A stretch of DNA of 49,159 bases, taken from Corynebacterium kroppenstedtii (GTDB taxonomy: Bacteria > Actinomycetota > Actinomycetes > Mycobacteriales > Mycobacteriaceae). The notes under the pieces were generated by a model. That model was not told where the DNA came from and did not search any database. It worked only from the letters and a program-made list of their open reading frames with translations. The position numbers and the translations under genes are program-made. Of the stretch, positions 23,900-33,178 are shown piece by piece. The stretch's first letter is position 1. Each line of letters opens with the position of its first letter. The DNA lies in contig NZ_QFRA01000024.1 in the NCBI RefSeq assembly GCF_003243515.1, positions 1 to 49,159 on the forward strand, written 5' to 3'.

Positions 23900-25909
23900 G
23901 TGGAACAGAATGGTCATAACGGTGAACTCAACGATGCCAGCACGTCAGGGGCATCGTCGTCGAAGGCAACTACGACAAATTCAGCGACGACCTCACTGAA
24001 TGAGTTGACCCGTGGTGTCGATAGCCTCCTGACCATGCTCAGCGAGGTTGACCAGGATAAACGCGACCTTATCGACGCCGCAGACGCGGAACGCCGTGAG
24101 GGGGTTCGCAATGTGCAGCACTTCGCGCGCCTCCAGGCCGATGACGCCCGCCACATTGTTGCCCAGCTGCGGGCGGTAGGGATTCGTGTATCTGACCAGG
24201 CCCCCGTTGCCGACCAACTCCGCGCGGCGAAAACTCTGCTACAGAACCTGGGTGGACAGTCCAGTGACGACGGCAGTGCCGACCGTGCTGCCGAGGGAGA
24301 GACCTACGACATCACCCGTTTAGCTGCAGCGATAGAGCGTTCCCAGGAGCAATTAGCGTCCAACAGCTCTGCACTCTTGGGCGAACCCCGGGAGGGCATG
24401 CCGAGCTGCGTCATGGTGACTCTCCCCACTGAGGCAGCCGACGATCCCGATCTCGTCCAATCCTTTGCCGACGCGGGGATGGACATCGCCCGGATCAACT
24501 GCGCGCACGACACCCCCGAAGCCTGGCGGGCAATGGCAGCGAACGTCCGTGCCGCCAGCGCACGCGTCGGCCGCGACATCAAAATCTCCATGGACCTACC
24601 GGGGCCGAAACTGCGGGTTGGGGCCATCGAACCAGGCCCGCGCATCGCACGCACCCGCGTGACCAGGACGAAGACAGGGCGGATCCTGACTCCCTCCAAG
24701 TTGTGGATCACCCCGTTCGACCACAACGCCACGACGCCGGCGCCCGTACCGGAGGGTCTTCCCGGCCGGCCCACGCTGCCCATCCAGGTCGATCCGGAGT
24801 GGCTGCAGACGGTCAACGAGGGCGATGAGCTATCCATGCTGGATGCTCGCGGATCCAAGCGCTACATGACCGTGCACAAGGTCACCGACGAGGGAGTCCT
24901 GGCCTACGGGCGTCAGAACGTCTACTTGGCCAATGGCAGCCTGGTGGCATGCCAATACATCAAGACTCGGATCCACGGGATCGGGCGCTCTGAGCAGCGT
25001 GTTCACGTCGACGTGGGATCACGCCTGACGCTGACCAGCGACCCCACGCCCACCGACCCGACGGACGATATCCCCGCCGTCAACTGTGGTGAGCCACAAG
25101 CTATCCGCAGCCTGGACGTCGGATCGACCGTCCTGTTCGACGACGCGAAAATCGAGTGCGAAGTTACCTCCGTCACCCGCCCCGGCGAGAAGGACGCCGA
25201 GGGCAACACCGCGGAGTACGATTCCGTGGAACTCGTCGCCGTTCACACCCGTGAAGGCGGGAAGAACCTGCGCGAAGGCCGAGGGATTCACTTCCCCGGC
25301 GTCCACGTTCCGCTCCCCGCGATGACCGACGAAGACCGCGCCATCCTCCCCGAGATCGTTCGCACGGCAGACATCATCGCGCCGAGCTACGTGCGCTCCG
25401 CTGAGGACCTCACGGAAATTCTCGACGCCATCGAGAAAGAAATCGACGTAGCAGCGTCGGAAAGCGAAGACCCCGCCGCAGTTAACGCGCGCATTCGGAA
25501 CCTTGGCGTTATGCTGAAGATCGAATCCGAAGAATGCTACAACGACCTACCCAATGTGGTGACCGAACTGCTCCGTCACAGGAACTCGGGCGTCATGATT
25601 GCTCGCGGTGACCTCGCGATGGAACTCCGCTTCAGCCGCATGTCCGAAGCCCGCGAACAGATCATGGACGTGGCGAATGCTGCTCACATTCCCACCATCT
25701 TCGCGACGCAAGTCCTCGAAACCATGGCGAAATCCGGGCTGCCCTCACGCGCAGAGATCACCGATGCCGACGTTGCGCTGCGTACCCAAGGCGTCATGCT
25801 GAACAAGGGAACGCACATCCCGGATGCCATCAGCATCCTCAACAGGATCGGTCAAGCGCTCAACACCAGTGACAATTCTTTAGATTCACGAAGCCGAGGA
25901 CGGGCCTAA
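23900..25909 (+). CDS. pyk2: Atypical pyruvate kinase (Pyk2 type)
   Basis: This 669-residue protein keeps the barrel of pyruvate kinase from about residue 160 to 650. Landmarks are DLPGPKLRVG, the catalytic Lys strand MLKIESEE (about residue 540), MIARGDLA and IFATQVLETM. The N-terminal 155 residues are a helical extension not found in standard pyruvate kinases. The usual C-terminal effector domain is missing and the classic MLSGETA motif is replaced by MLNKGTH. In C. glutamicum a second pyruvate kinase gene, pyk2, sits at this location next to ldh. The protein should convert phosphoenolpyruvate and ADP to pyruvate and ATP, feeding lactate dehydrogenase. GTG 23900 is the start, with GGAGGG 8 bp upstream. 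Confidence 0.85.
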   Translation: MEQNGHNGELNDASTSGASSSKATTTNSATTSLNELTRGVDSLLTMLSEVDQDKRDLIDAADAERREGVRNVQHFARLQADDARHIVAQLRAVGIRVSDQAPVADQLRAAKTLLQNLGGQSSDDGSADRAAEGETYDITRLAAAIERSQEQLASNSSALLGEPREGMPSCVMVTLPTEAADDPDLVQSFADAGMDIARINCAHDTPEAWRAMAANVRAASARVGRDIKISMDLPGPKLRVGAIEPGPRIARTRVTRTKTGRILTPSKLWITPFDHNATTPAPVPEGLPGRPTLPIQVDPEWLQTVNEGDELSMLDARGSKRYMTVHKVTDEGVLAYGRQNVYLANGSLVACQYIKTRIHGIGRSEQRVHVDVGSRLTLTSDPTPTDPTDDIPAVNCGEPQAIRSLDVGSTVLFDDAKIECEVTSVTRPGEKDAEGNTAEYDSVELVAVHTREGGKNLREGRGIHFPGVHVPLPAMTDEDRAILPEIVRTADIIAPSYVRSAEDLTEILDAIEKEIDVAASESEDPAAVNARIRNLGVMLKIESEECYNDLPNVVTELLRHRNSGVMIARGDLAMELRFSRMSEAREQIMDVANAAHIPTIFATQVLETMAKSGLPSRAEITDADVALRTQGVMLNKGTHIPDAISILNRIGQALNTSDNSLDSRSRGRA

Positions 25910-25946
25910 GAAAACACGGCTGGCTCGGCGGAAAGAAAGAGAACCG

Positions 25947-26690
25947 ATGGAGATCATCGCCCACCGCGGAGCCAGCTGCGACCACCCCGAACAGACCCTC
26001 GCTGCCTACGACGCCGCCCTCTCCGAGGGAGCCGACGGCATAGAATGCGATATCCGCCTCACCAAAGACGGACACCTCGTATGCTCACACGACCGAACAT
26101 TCGAACGCGTCGCGGGAGATAAACGCCCCATCGCGGAACTCACCCGCGATGACCTCCCCAGTATCAACGTGGGCACCACCGCGGAGCCGCAACAACCGCT
26201 GCTCTTCAGCACACTCCTGGACCTCGTTGAGGGCACAGACTGCGGACTATTCGTTGAGACGAAGCACCCGTCGGGATACGGTGGCCAGCTAGAGAAGACG
26301 CTGGTTTCGATTCTCCGCGACCGTGGCCACGTCGACAATCCCCCGCTGCACGTCATCTCATTTTCAGCGATGTCGCTCGCGAGAATGCGGCACCTTGAGC
26401 CCTCTGTGCACCGCATTCTGTTGCGGCGCGAAATTCAACGCCCACTCGGACCCATCCTTTGGCGGATGGATATTCCGCAGGCCTACGGTCCGTCCATCGT
26501 CAACGCGAAGCTGCGTCCGGGGCTGATCCGGCGTGGCGACGGCTGCTACACGTGGACCGTCAACACGAGAAATGACGTCATGTGGGCAGCTCAGCACGGG
26601 ATTGACTGGTTGGCCACTGACAAACCACGCCAAGCGCGCGAGTGGATGGATGAAGCGTCGGCCCAGGCTGAGTATCCGACGGTAAGCTGA
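25947..26690 (+). CDS. glpQ: Glycerophosphodiester phosphodiesterase
   Basis: Hydrolyses glycerophosphodiesters to glycerol-3-phosphate and an alcohol. The GDPD motifs are in place: AHRGAS at the start (catalytic His and Arg at 6-7), HPEQTLAAY, GIECDIRLTKDG with the metal-binding Glu/Asp, and CSHD for the second catalytic His. WTVNTRNDV and GIDWLATDKP near the end are typical. At 247 residues with no signal peptide it should be cytoplasmic. It is 37 bp after pyk2 and probably in the same transcript. Confidence 0.95.
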   Translation: MEIIAHRGASCDHPEQTLAAYDAALSEGADGIECDIRLTKDGHLVCSHDRTFERVAGDKRPIAELTRDDLPSINVGTTAEPQQPLLFSTLLDLVEGTDCGLFVETKHPSGYGGQLEKTLVSILRDRGHVDNPPLHVISFSAMSLARMRHLEPSVHRILLRREIQRPLGPILWRMDIPQAYGPSIVNAKLRPGLIRRGDGCYTWTVNTRNDVMWAAQHGIDWLATDKPRQAREWMDEASAQAEYPTVS

Positions 26691-26826
26691 GTGGGAAGTG
26701 GAACTCCGCGTCGGAGCGCCATGTTGCGTGGGGAGTAACGCGCCGCGTCGGAAAGTCGGGCCAGAAACTCCTGATTTGCTGCTACAAACTGGCTAGCTGG
26801 GGGAGTGGGCAGGTAGCCTAGGCCAG

Positions 26827-27747
26827 GTGTCAAGGAAGAAAAAGAAGAATGAGAATCTGCCCGAAGGGATGACCCGTCGCCAAGCGAAGTTGGCTAAGCG
26901 GGCCGCCGAACGTGCAGCACTAGAGCGTGACCCGCGACCATTCGGGGGTTTTGCGTCGGAAGCAGATCTTATTGCCATGCAGGAATTCGCCCCCTCCGCG
27001 CGGGCGAAAATCGCGGTGAAAGGCGTGGACTACCTCGTCTACCTTGTGACCGTCCTGCCCGGAGCGACCGCCGCTATCGTGCGCGACACCGACGGCGACA
27101 CTCCCCCTACCGCGTTCGTTGCTCTTCAGCGGCAGCATCGCGGGCCGAACCCCCACAAAGATTTAGCGCACACTCTCGTCTGGTTGCAGACCGCTCAACC
27201 AGGGCAAACGCTGGGAACATCCATTGCCGACGGCACCGAGCCGGAGTTGAGCGAGCTGATGGACCCCGCGCAGAAGCTAGACGTGCAGGTCGAGAAGGAC
27301 TTCGACTGGTGGCTCCCGGAGGGACAAACCATCGATCCTGCCATGCAGCAGAACATGAAACAGGTCAATGAGTCGATGCTCCCGACCGAGAGAGTCGACG
27401 TATCGGCGCCGGGCGCGGTCTGGTGGACCGATGGTGGCGATAAAGGCTACATCCGGTGGATCCGACAGGACGACGAGGACGCGTTATTTACCGCGTTGGC
27501 TCGCTTGTACGCCGCCGGGGACTTGACCCTGGGCGAGGGCACACGCTTTGCCGGGGCGTTCCGTACTCATGGTGTTGCGGTGCCCGTCTTTGACGTTGAT
27601 CCTACGGTGACGGCGCAAGAATTCCAGGAGCCTATTCAGGAACTCGCTGTGGCGTTGGAAAAGGCATTGGCCGTGGACACGCCGTTGACTGCCGACGAGC
27701 GCAAGGCGCGGGATACGATCCGTTCCCGCCAAGTGACTATCCGGTAG
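26827..27747 (+). CDS. Conserved actinobacterial protein, DUF5926-like
   Basis: This 306-residue protein starts with GTG 26827, followed by a very basic tail (RKKKKN, then TRRQAKLAKRAAER). The remaining part is an acidic, soluble alpha/beta protein with DLIAMQEFAPSA, LVWLQTAQPGQTLG and PGAVWWTDGGDKGYIRWIRQDD. This pattern is that of a widely conserved actinobacterial family I recall as DUF5926; older annotations sometimes call it a SecA-like or topoisomerase-like protein because of the short basic end. No function is established. It is convergent with the LCP gene, which starts 4 bp later on the other strand. Confidence 0.75.
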   Translation: MSRKKKKNENLPEGMTRRQAKLAKRAAERAALERDPRPFGGFASEADLIAMQEFAPSARAKIAVKGVDYLVYLVTVLPGATAAIVRDTDGDTPPTAFVALQRQHRGPNPHKDLAHTLVWLQTAQPGQTLGTSIADGTEPELSELMDPAQKLDVQVEKDFDWWLPEGQTIDPAMQQNMKQVNESMLPTERVDVSAPGAVWWTDGGDKGYIRWIRQDDEDALFTALARLYAAGDLTLGEGTRFAGAFRTHGVAVPVFDVDPTVTAQEFQEPIQELAVALEKALAVDTPLTADERKARDTIRSRQVTIR

Positions 27748-27751
27748 CCGG

Positions 27752-29177
27752 CTAGCGCAGCGACTTGAATAGTTCCTGCGCTCCGTCGTCGTCCCACACA
27801 TCGACGTCCCCGACATCGGTGGATTCATAGGATGCGATGGGGATAGTTTCGGTCCGCGGCGACATCCCCAACCCAATGCCCAAGCGCGCGAGATTCCACA
27901 CGTGGTCATGTTTGTCTACCGTGAAAGAATCCGTCATACGGCTGACAAACGGGAAGAAGCGGAACGGGTTGAGGAACGTGGTCGGGGATAGCGCTTTCTT
28001 CACCAGCGCGGCGAGGAACGTCCGCTGGTTCCTGGCACGGCCGACATCGCCGTCGTCCATCGAATGCCGTGACCGAACGAACCCCAGGGCGGTGGGGCCA
28101 TCGAGTTTTTGGCACCCCGGCTGCAGATTAATCCCAGCGAGCGGATCGTCCATGGGCTGCTCGACGCAGATTTTGACGCCGCCCACGGCATCGACCACCC
28201 CGGCGAACCCGCCGAAACCGATCTCCGCATAGTGGTCAATGCGCAGGCCAGTTGCCTGTTCCACCGTCTGCTGGAGGAGCTGTGGGCCGCCCAGCGCATA
28301 AGAAGCGTTGACCTTGTCCTTTCCGTGACCAGGTATATCGACGTACGAATCGCGGGGGATAGACACCATCGTTGCCTTCCCCACGAAGGGAATGTGCACC
28401 AGGATGATGGAATCTGTGCGCCCGCCGCCCGTATCGCCACCGGTGGAAAGCTCAGCCTGCTGATCCTCAGAGAGGCCGTCACGCGAGTCAGAGCCGACGA
28501 GCAGCCAGTTCGTTCCCGAACCGCCGCTGGGCCGTCCGCCGTAATTGGCCAGAGCATCAACGCGATGGAGCCGAAGATCGACCCACACCATCGTCCCGAG
28601 GGCAACGAGTATCAGGACGCCCAAGAGAGCTCCTAGCTTGCGCCCCCACCCGGACGATCGCCACCAACGTCCACGGCTTGTGGCAGACGAAAGCCATCGA
28701 TGCCCTCGGCTTGGGCCGGACGGGCGGCTGCCGGCGGGAGGATAACTGGGCGCGCCGGTGCGTCGGTTATGCTCCTCGATCCCGCGAGGAGGCAACGGTT
28801 GAGAGTATCGACGGGTGCCCGGAACGTTGTTCATCACGGCGGCGTGGTGATTGAGGGGAATCGGTTCGCTCCGACTGCCCGCTTTGGTATCTCGCACGGG
28901 ACGACGCAGGCCCCGGTTGCGCATAAAAGTGCTGGTATTCGTGCTTCTCGTGCCGCGCAGGAGAGCTCCCCCCGGAGTAGTCGACGCGGGACCCGTCGGC
29001 CCGGCTGCTGCCAGTACGCCTACTGTTTGCTTCGTGACGGTGACCCCCACCATCAGCACCGTTGCTCGAAGCTGCAGTGTTTTTCCCTGACCGGCGTCGG
29101 ATAGGTCGCCCGTAGCGGTCGACGATCGGGCGGCCATCAGGGCCGCGGAGGTAATCGTCATCGCTAGTGGTATTCAT
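27752..29177 (-). pseudogene. LytR-CpsA-Psr (LCP) family protein, frameshifted in its N-terminal part
   Basis: LCP proteins attach arabinogalactan or other polymers from polyprenyl phosphate to peptidoglycan, outside the membrane. The start ATG 29177 gives the family N-terminus with YLRGPDGRPIVDRYGRPIRRR and about 90 more disordered residues. The rest lies in a different frame: a membrane helix (GALLGVLILVALGTMVWV), then the LCP domain with GSDSRDGLSE, RTDSIILVHI, SIPRDSYVDIPGHG and FVRSRHSMDDGDVGRARNQR. All conserved Arg and Asp residues are kept. The frame changes somewhere between about 28780 and 29050 by one extra or two missing bases; the disordered linker prevents exact placement. If translation can start inside the second frame a shorter LCP without the cytoplasmic tail may still be made. 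In C. glutamicum an LCP gene lies at this place. Confidence 0.78.
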
Positions 29178-29267
29178 GTGAATAATGTTACTGGGTGTGG
29201 CGTCGGCGCACGTGGTGGCGTCCACTCGATGCCCGCGGAGCATCCGTCACAACAGGTAGCGGCGCGG

Positions 29268-32234
29268 TCATATCATTGCGATACCTGTGGGACAGCGATG
29301 GCCCCAAGGACCGCAGCCATTCGTCGTCACGATCATGTGCCTGTTGCCACTGAGTGATCCGCGATCGTGTGTGCGCGGAGGAAGAACCGAGCCGGGTAGA
29401 AGGGCCATGATGCACATCAGCAGGATGAGTCCAATGAGGGCGATTAAGCCACCGGACTGAACATGTACCTTCGCCTGGGCCGCAGCCCCCACCACATCGG
29501 AGAGAGGCGGGACGAAGAACAGGCTCAAGCCGATAGTGAGGAAACCCGCCAACCGACGACGTTCCGCTAGGACCACGGACCCGAAGGCGGGGAGTAGCGC
29601 AACCTGGAAATAGTGGGTCCACACCAGCCCGGAGTACGCCGTCGCGATGCTGGTAATTCCCACCATGAACAGCGGGAACGCATATTCCCGACGCACATAC
29701 GCGGCCGCGAGGACCAGGATGGCCAGCAAAGCCGCCATGATGAGCGGAATCAGCACTACCCAGGTCGGTGGATTGCGGATGATGGGCACCCAGACGTTGT
29801 CGTCGTCGCCGAGATGGCTTCTCAACATGATCGACGCGAAACTCTGGCTCTCCATGGCGACAATGCGGGCGGAGGATAGATCGTGAATGACACGAACCCA
29901 GGTGCGGAAGACCTCCGTCCCCAGCGTGACTAGCGACACGAGGAACGCCACCACAGTGGTGACGACGGCGATGCACGCTGTTCGGCGTGACCGACGGAAA
30001 AGGAACATTGCGGCGATGAGAGCGAAAGGACTGAGCTTTACGATGCTGACCAAGCCGAGCACAATGCCCGCCGAGCGGGGGCGAGTGCGCGCAGCGGCGA
30101 TCGCGTAGGCAATACCCGCGTAGATGAGCGGGCTTGTTTGACCCAGACGAATAGCCATGGAGAACGGCGCTGACAACCAGGCCACCACAACGACGGGCAG
30201 CAGCAGAACGAGAGGGATCGGCCGCCGCCCCCCCCAGACGTGATAGGCGCAGGCGACAGTGATCACCAAAGCCCAGCCGGAGAAGAATCCCAGCGCGAGC
30301 GTCGACAAGTCGTAGCTCATGATACGAGTAATGAGGCTCATGACTTCTGCCACGATCGGCGCCTGAATAAACGGGTGAGGGAAGAGGGACGTCACATGCT
30401 CATTGGCGAACGGCGCCCAGTATTCCCCGGCCCAGCGCGCAAAATTCTGATGATTGTAATCGTAAATATGTTGCTTATCGCCTTGTGCGACGAGTTTGCC
30501 GGCGATCCACAGTGAGGAAAAATCATCTGTCTGCCGGTGGGAGCTCCACGCCAAGACAGTGACAAGGCCGGAGACTACAGCAACGATATGCCCCATTTTG
30601 CCGACGATGTGGCCGCGCTGACGTGGCGATGAGCCAGAGATGAAGGTGGAATGGGGTCCGTTAGCGTGGGCGAACCACCGGGCGATGCCAGACGGTGCGC
30701 CGGCTCGTGGGGTGGCGCACCTAGCCACGGGTGTGCTGGTGCGACCGGATGGAGACGCAGCGGTTCGCCCCGAAGCAGATGCCCCCGCGCCCCACGGCGC
30801 CCGAAACTCCGTTGCAGAGCTGGGGAGCTCAGCGCTGGTAGCCCGACGTGCGGGAACTACAACGGCGGCTGCCAGCAAGAACAGCATGACAATCGTCGCC
30901 ATCAAGGCTCCGCCAGGGACATAGAAGCCTGTTTGGGCAAAGTAGCGGTTATCGTGCTGCGAAGAAATAACGTCGGAAAGCGGAGGGAAATAGAGGACGC
31001 TGACAATCGCAATACAAGCCACTGCCCACCTGCGGCGCGCGGTCAGCGCAAACACACCGAAGGCCGGCAACACAACGATGATGAAATAGTGCGTCCACAC
31101 GAAGCCAGAGAAACACGTGGCCACGCACATGGCGCCCACCATGATGATCTCGAAGGCCCGTCCGCGACAGCGATAGGCCGCGATGCCCAAGGCCAGGGCA
31201 ATCACGGCGGCCAGCATCATCGGTGTGACCACCATCCAGCCGGGCGTGTCCTGGATAATCGGCGCGCCCGCGGGCCCCTCGTCGATAAGATGGCGCTTCA
31301 TGATTGACACGAAAGTCTGGCTCGTCGGCGCGATCACTTTGAACGTGGAGAACATGTGAATCCGCGCACGCCAGATTTCGTGCAGTGGCCACCCTACGGT
31401 CAGCACAGACAAGCCGAAACAGAAAGCGGTTGTTGCGATAGCGATGAGCGACGTTCGACGTGACCGACGGAACAGCAGCATCAGTGGAATGAGAGCTAGC
31501 GGCGTGAGTTTAATGACGCTGACTACACCCAGCACGATGCCCGCTGACCAGGGACGACGACGTGCTGCCGCGATGCTATACGCGATCCCAGCAGTGACCA
31601 GGGGCGTCGTTTGCCCCAACGTGATCGACCACTGGAATGGGGTGGAAAGCCACACCACCACCGTGACGCCGACCAACACGCCCATGGGGATCGGGCGGTG
31701 AAACCACACATAAAACGCGCTGGCCACCAGCACGACCAGCGCCCACCCCGACGCCACCGTCAAGAAGAACACCGACGTGTGGAACGACATTACGAATGTC
31801 AAGGCCTCGGCCATTTGGGCAACGAACGGTGCCTGAACAAACGGATGCGGTGAGGCGGATGTGACATCTTGCTGCGCGAATGGCTGCCAGAAAGGGCCTG
31901 CCCAGGCGGCGAAATCGTCGGGGGCGTAGTCGTAGATGTGCGGATCATCACCTTGGCGGAGGAGCTTACCGGCGATCCACAACGCGGCCCAGTCGCCGTT
32001 CTCACGTGGGCTGTGCCAGATTAATTGCGTCAGAAGCCCGACAAGGAGGCCCAACACATGGGCCGGCCACCCGATAATCGCCGCCGAGTTGCTAGCCGAA
32101 TTGCGGCTGCTCGTGCTGCTCAGTGCTTCACGGAGACGTCCGGTACCAAAACGGTTACCACTCCGAAGCGACAAAACAGGCACACATTTCCTTCCGACAA
32201 AAGTATCGCTTACCAGTGATAACGCTGGCAGCAC
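29268..32234 (-). CDS. Double-module GT87 (DUF2029) polyprenyl-dependent glycosyltransferase
   Basis: A single 988-residue frame encodes two complete copies of a GT-C type membrane glycosyltransferase. Copy one covers about residues 60-450, copy two about 560-965, joined by a hydrophilic Ala/Ser/Pro linker of about 80 residues. Corresponding blocks are LWIAGKLLRQGDDPHIYDY and LWIAGKLVAQGDKQHIYDY, SPHPFVQAPFVA and FPHPFIQAPIVA, LFRRSRRTSLIA and LFRRSRRTACIA, and the ends FPPLSDV and VPPLSDV. Each copy has about nine to ten helices and the early acidic residue expected at the GT-C active site. Such enzymes transfer mannose or arabinose from polyprenyl phosphate to envelope glycolipids or proteins. 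The last 30 residues may be out of frame: another frame continues with a plausible charged tail to 29188. The start (GTG 32234) is uncertain. Confidence 0.82.
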   Translation of the reverse strand: MLPALSLVSDTFVGRKCVPVLSLRSGNRFGTGRLREALSSTSSRNSASNSAAIIGWPAHVLGLLVGLLTQLIWHSPRENGDWAALWIAGKLLRQGDDPHIYDYAPDDFAAWAGPFWQPFAQQDVTSASPHPFVQAPFVAQMAEALTFVMSFHTSVFFLTVASGWALVVLVASAFYVWFHRPIPMGVLVGVTVVVWLSTPFQWSITLGQTTPLVTAGIAYSIAAARRRPWSAGIVLGVVSVIKLTPLALIPLMLLFRRSRRTSLIAIATTAFCFGLSVLTVGWPLHEIWRARIHMFSTFKVIAPTSQTFVSIMKRHLIDEGPAGAPIIQDTPGWMVVTPMMLAAVIALALGIAAYRCRGRAFEIIMVGAMCVATCFSGFVWTHYFIIVVLPAFGVFALTARRRWAVACIAIVSVLYFPPLSDVISSQHDNRYFAQTGFYVPGGALMATIVMLFLLAAAVVVPARRATSAELPSSATEFRAPWGAGASASGRTAASPSGRTSTPVARCATPRAGAPSGIARWFAHANGPHSTFISGSSPRQRGHIVGKMGHIVAVVSGLVTVLAWSSHRQTDDFSSLWIAGKLVAQGDKQHIYDYNHQNFARWAGEYWAPFANEHVTSLFPHPFIQAPIVAEVMSLITRIMSYDLSTLALGFFSGWALVITVACAYHVWGGRRPIPLVLLLPVVVVAWLSAPFSMAIRLGQTSPLIYAGIAYAIAAARTRPRSAGIVLGLVSIVKLSPFALIAAMFLFRRSRRTACIAVVTTVVAFLVSLVTLGTEVFRTWVRVIHDLSSARIVAMESQSFASIMLRSHLGDDDNVWVPIIRNPPTWVVLIPLIMAALLAILVLAAAYVRREYAFPLFMVGITSIATAYSGLVWTHYFQVALLPAFGSVVLAERRRLAGFLTIGLSLFFVPPLSDVVGAAAQAKVHVQSGGLIALIGLILLMCIMALLPGSVLPPRTHDRGSLSGNRHMIVTTNGCGPWGHRCPTGIAMI

Positions 32235-32404
32235 CCCGGCGACGGCAGGGGGTGTTCCGGCCTAGCGACAGACGCTCAGGCTCTGGGGCTGCGCTCATCC
32301 GGCTCCGCGGAATATGCAGGTGACGCAGCTACAGGTGAAACCAAGCATTGAGTATATAGAAACGCGTGGGGCTAGAGTTACACGGCCTTGTGGGGGCACA
32401 TTAT

Positions 32405-33178
32405 CTACAGCCCTAGCTGCGGCAGATGGCCGGCTAGCAGCGCTGCGCCCACGAAAGCCACGCAGTCAATAACCGCGTGAGCAATCACTAGCGGCCACAC
32501 ACGGCCTGTGCGTTCGAAATACGTCCCAAAAACCAGGCCCATGATCGCGTTCCCCACGCCCGCGCTCGGCCCTTGGTACACATGATACAGGCCTCTCAAC
32601 AGGGCGGACGCCACCACGCGTGGCGCCCTCGACACACCACACTGAGCCAAGCGGGTCTGCAGCCACCCCACGACGACCACTTCCTCGGCCCAGGCCGTCG
32701 CGCACGCGGAAATGACCAGCAACACGTACGACCACCAGGCGCGGACCCCCGCCGCAGGATCAACCGTCGCCGACAAACCCCACGCGCGAGCCACGCCATA
32801 AAAGCACAGCCCAGGCAGGCCGATCGCCGTAGCAGCCGCCAACCCGTGCCACACGTCGGACAGTCCGGACCACTGCAAAAACCGCAGAGGATTCGTCGTC
32901 ACGGGATGAACCCACAACATATACACAGCTAGCGAGCCCCAGGCCACCAAGGTCCCAGCCGACAACACCTGCAGCGACACATCAAGCCACGCCGCCGGCG
33001 CCTGCGACGGATTCAACTGGGCGGTCTGCCCCTTCAGTGGCGTTGGGGGCACCAGGGCCTCCACGAGGCGTAGCGTTGCCCGCAGCCCTGACATCCCAAA
33101 TATCACAGCCAGGACAATGACAATTTCCCAGCGCAGCGTCGCTGTGACACTGCTTTTCGACGATGAGGCCGACACCAA
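32405..33178 (-). CDS. CPBP-family intramembrane metalloprotease
   Basis: This 257-residue membrane protein is of the CAAX-protease/bacteriocin-processing family. The motif WAEEVVVVGWL carries the conserved Glu pair (the actinobacterial version lacks the usual following Arg). LLRGLYHVYQG holds the second motif with Arg and His, and VIAHAVIDCVAF the third with His and Asp. About six helices are predicted. Substrates are unknown. The frame begins with TTG or GTG at about 33178 and overlaps the 3' end of the amidase gene by about 197 bp. The conserved region starts only about 16 residues in, so most of the overlap is real unless the amidase has lost its own stop. Confidence 0.85.
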   Translation of the reverse strand: MVSASSSKSSVTATLRWEIVIVLAVIFGMSGLRATLRLVEALVPPTPLKGQTAQLNPSQAPAAWLDVSLQVLSAGTLVAWGSLAVYMLWVHPVTTNPLRFLQWSGLSDVWHGLAAATAIGLPGLCFYGVARAWGLSATVDPAAGVRAWWSYVLLVISACATAWAEEVVVVGWLQTRLAQCGVSRAPRVVASALLRGLYHVYQGPSAGVGNAIMGLVFGTYFERTGRVWPLVIAHAVIDCVAFVGAALLAGHLPQLGL

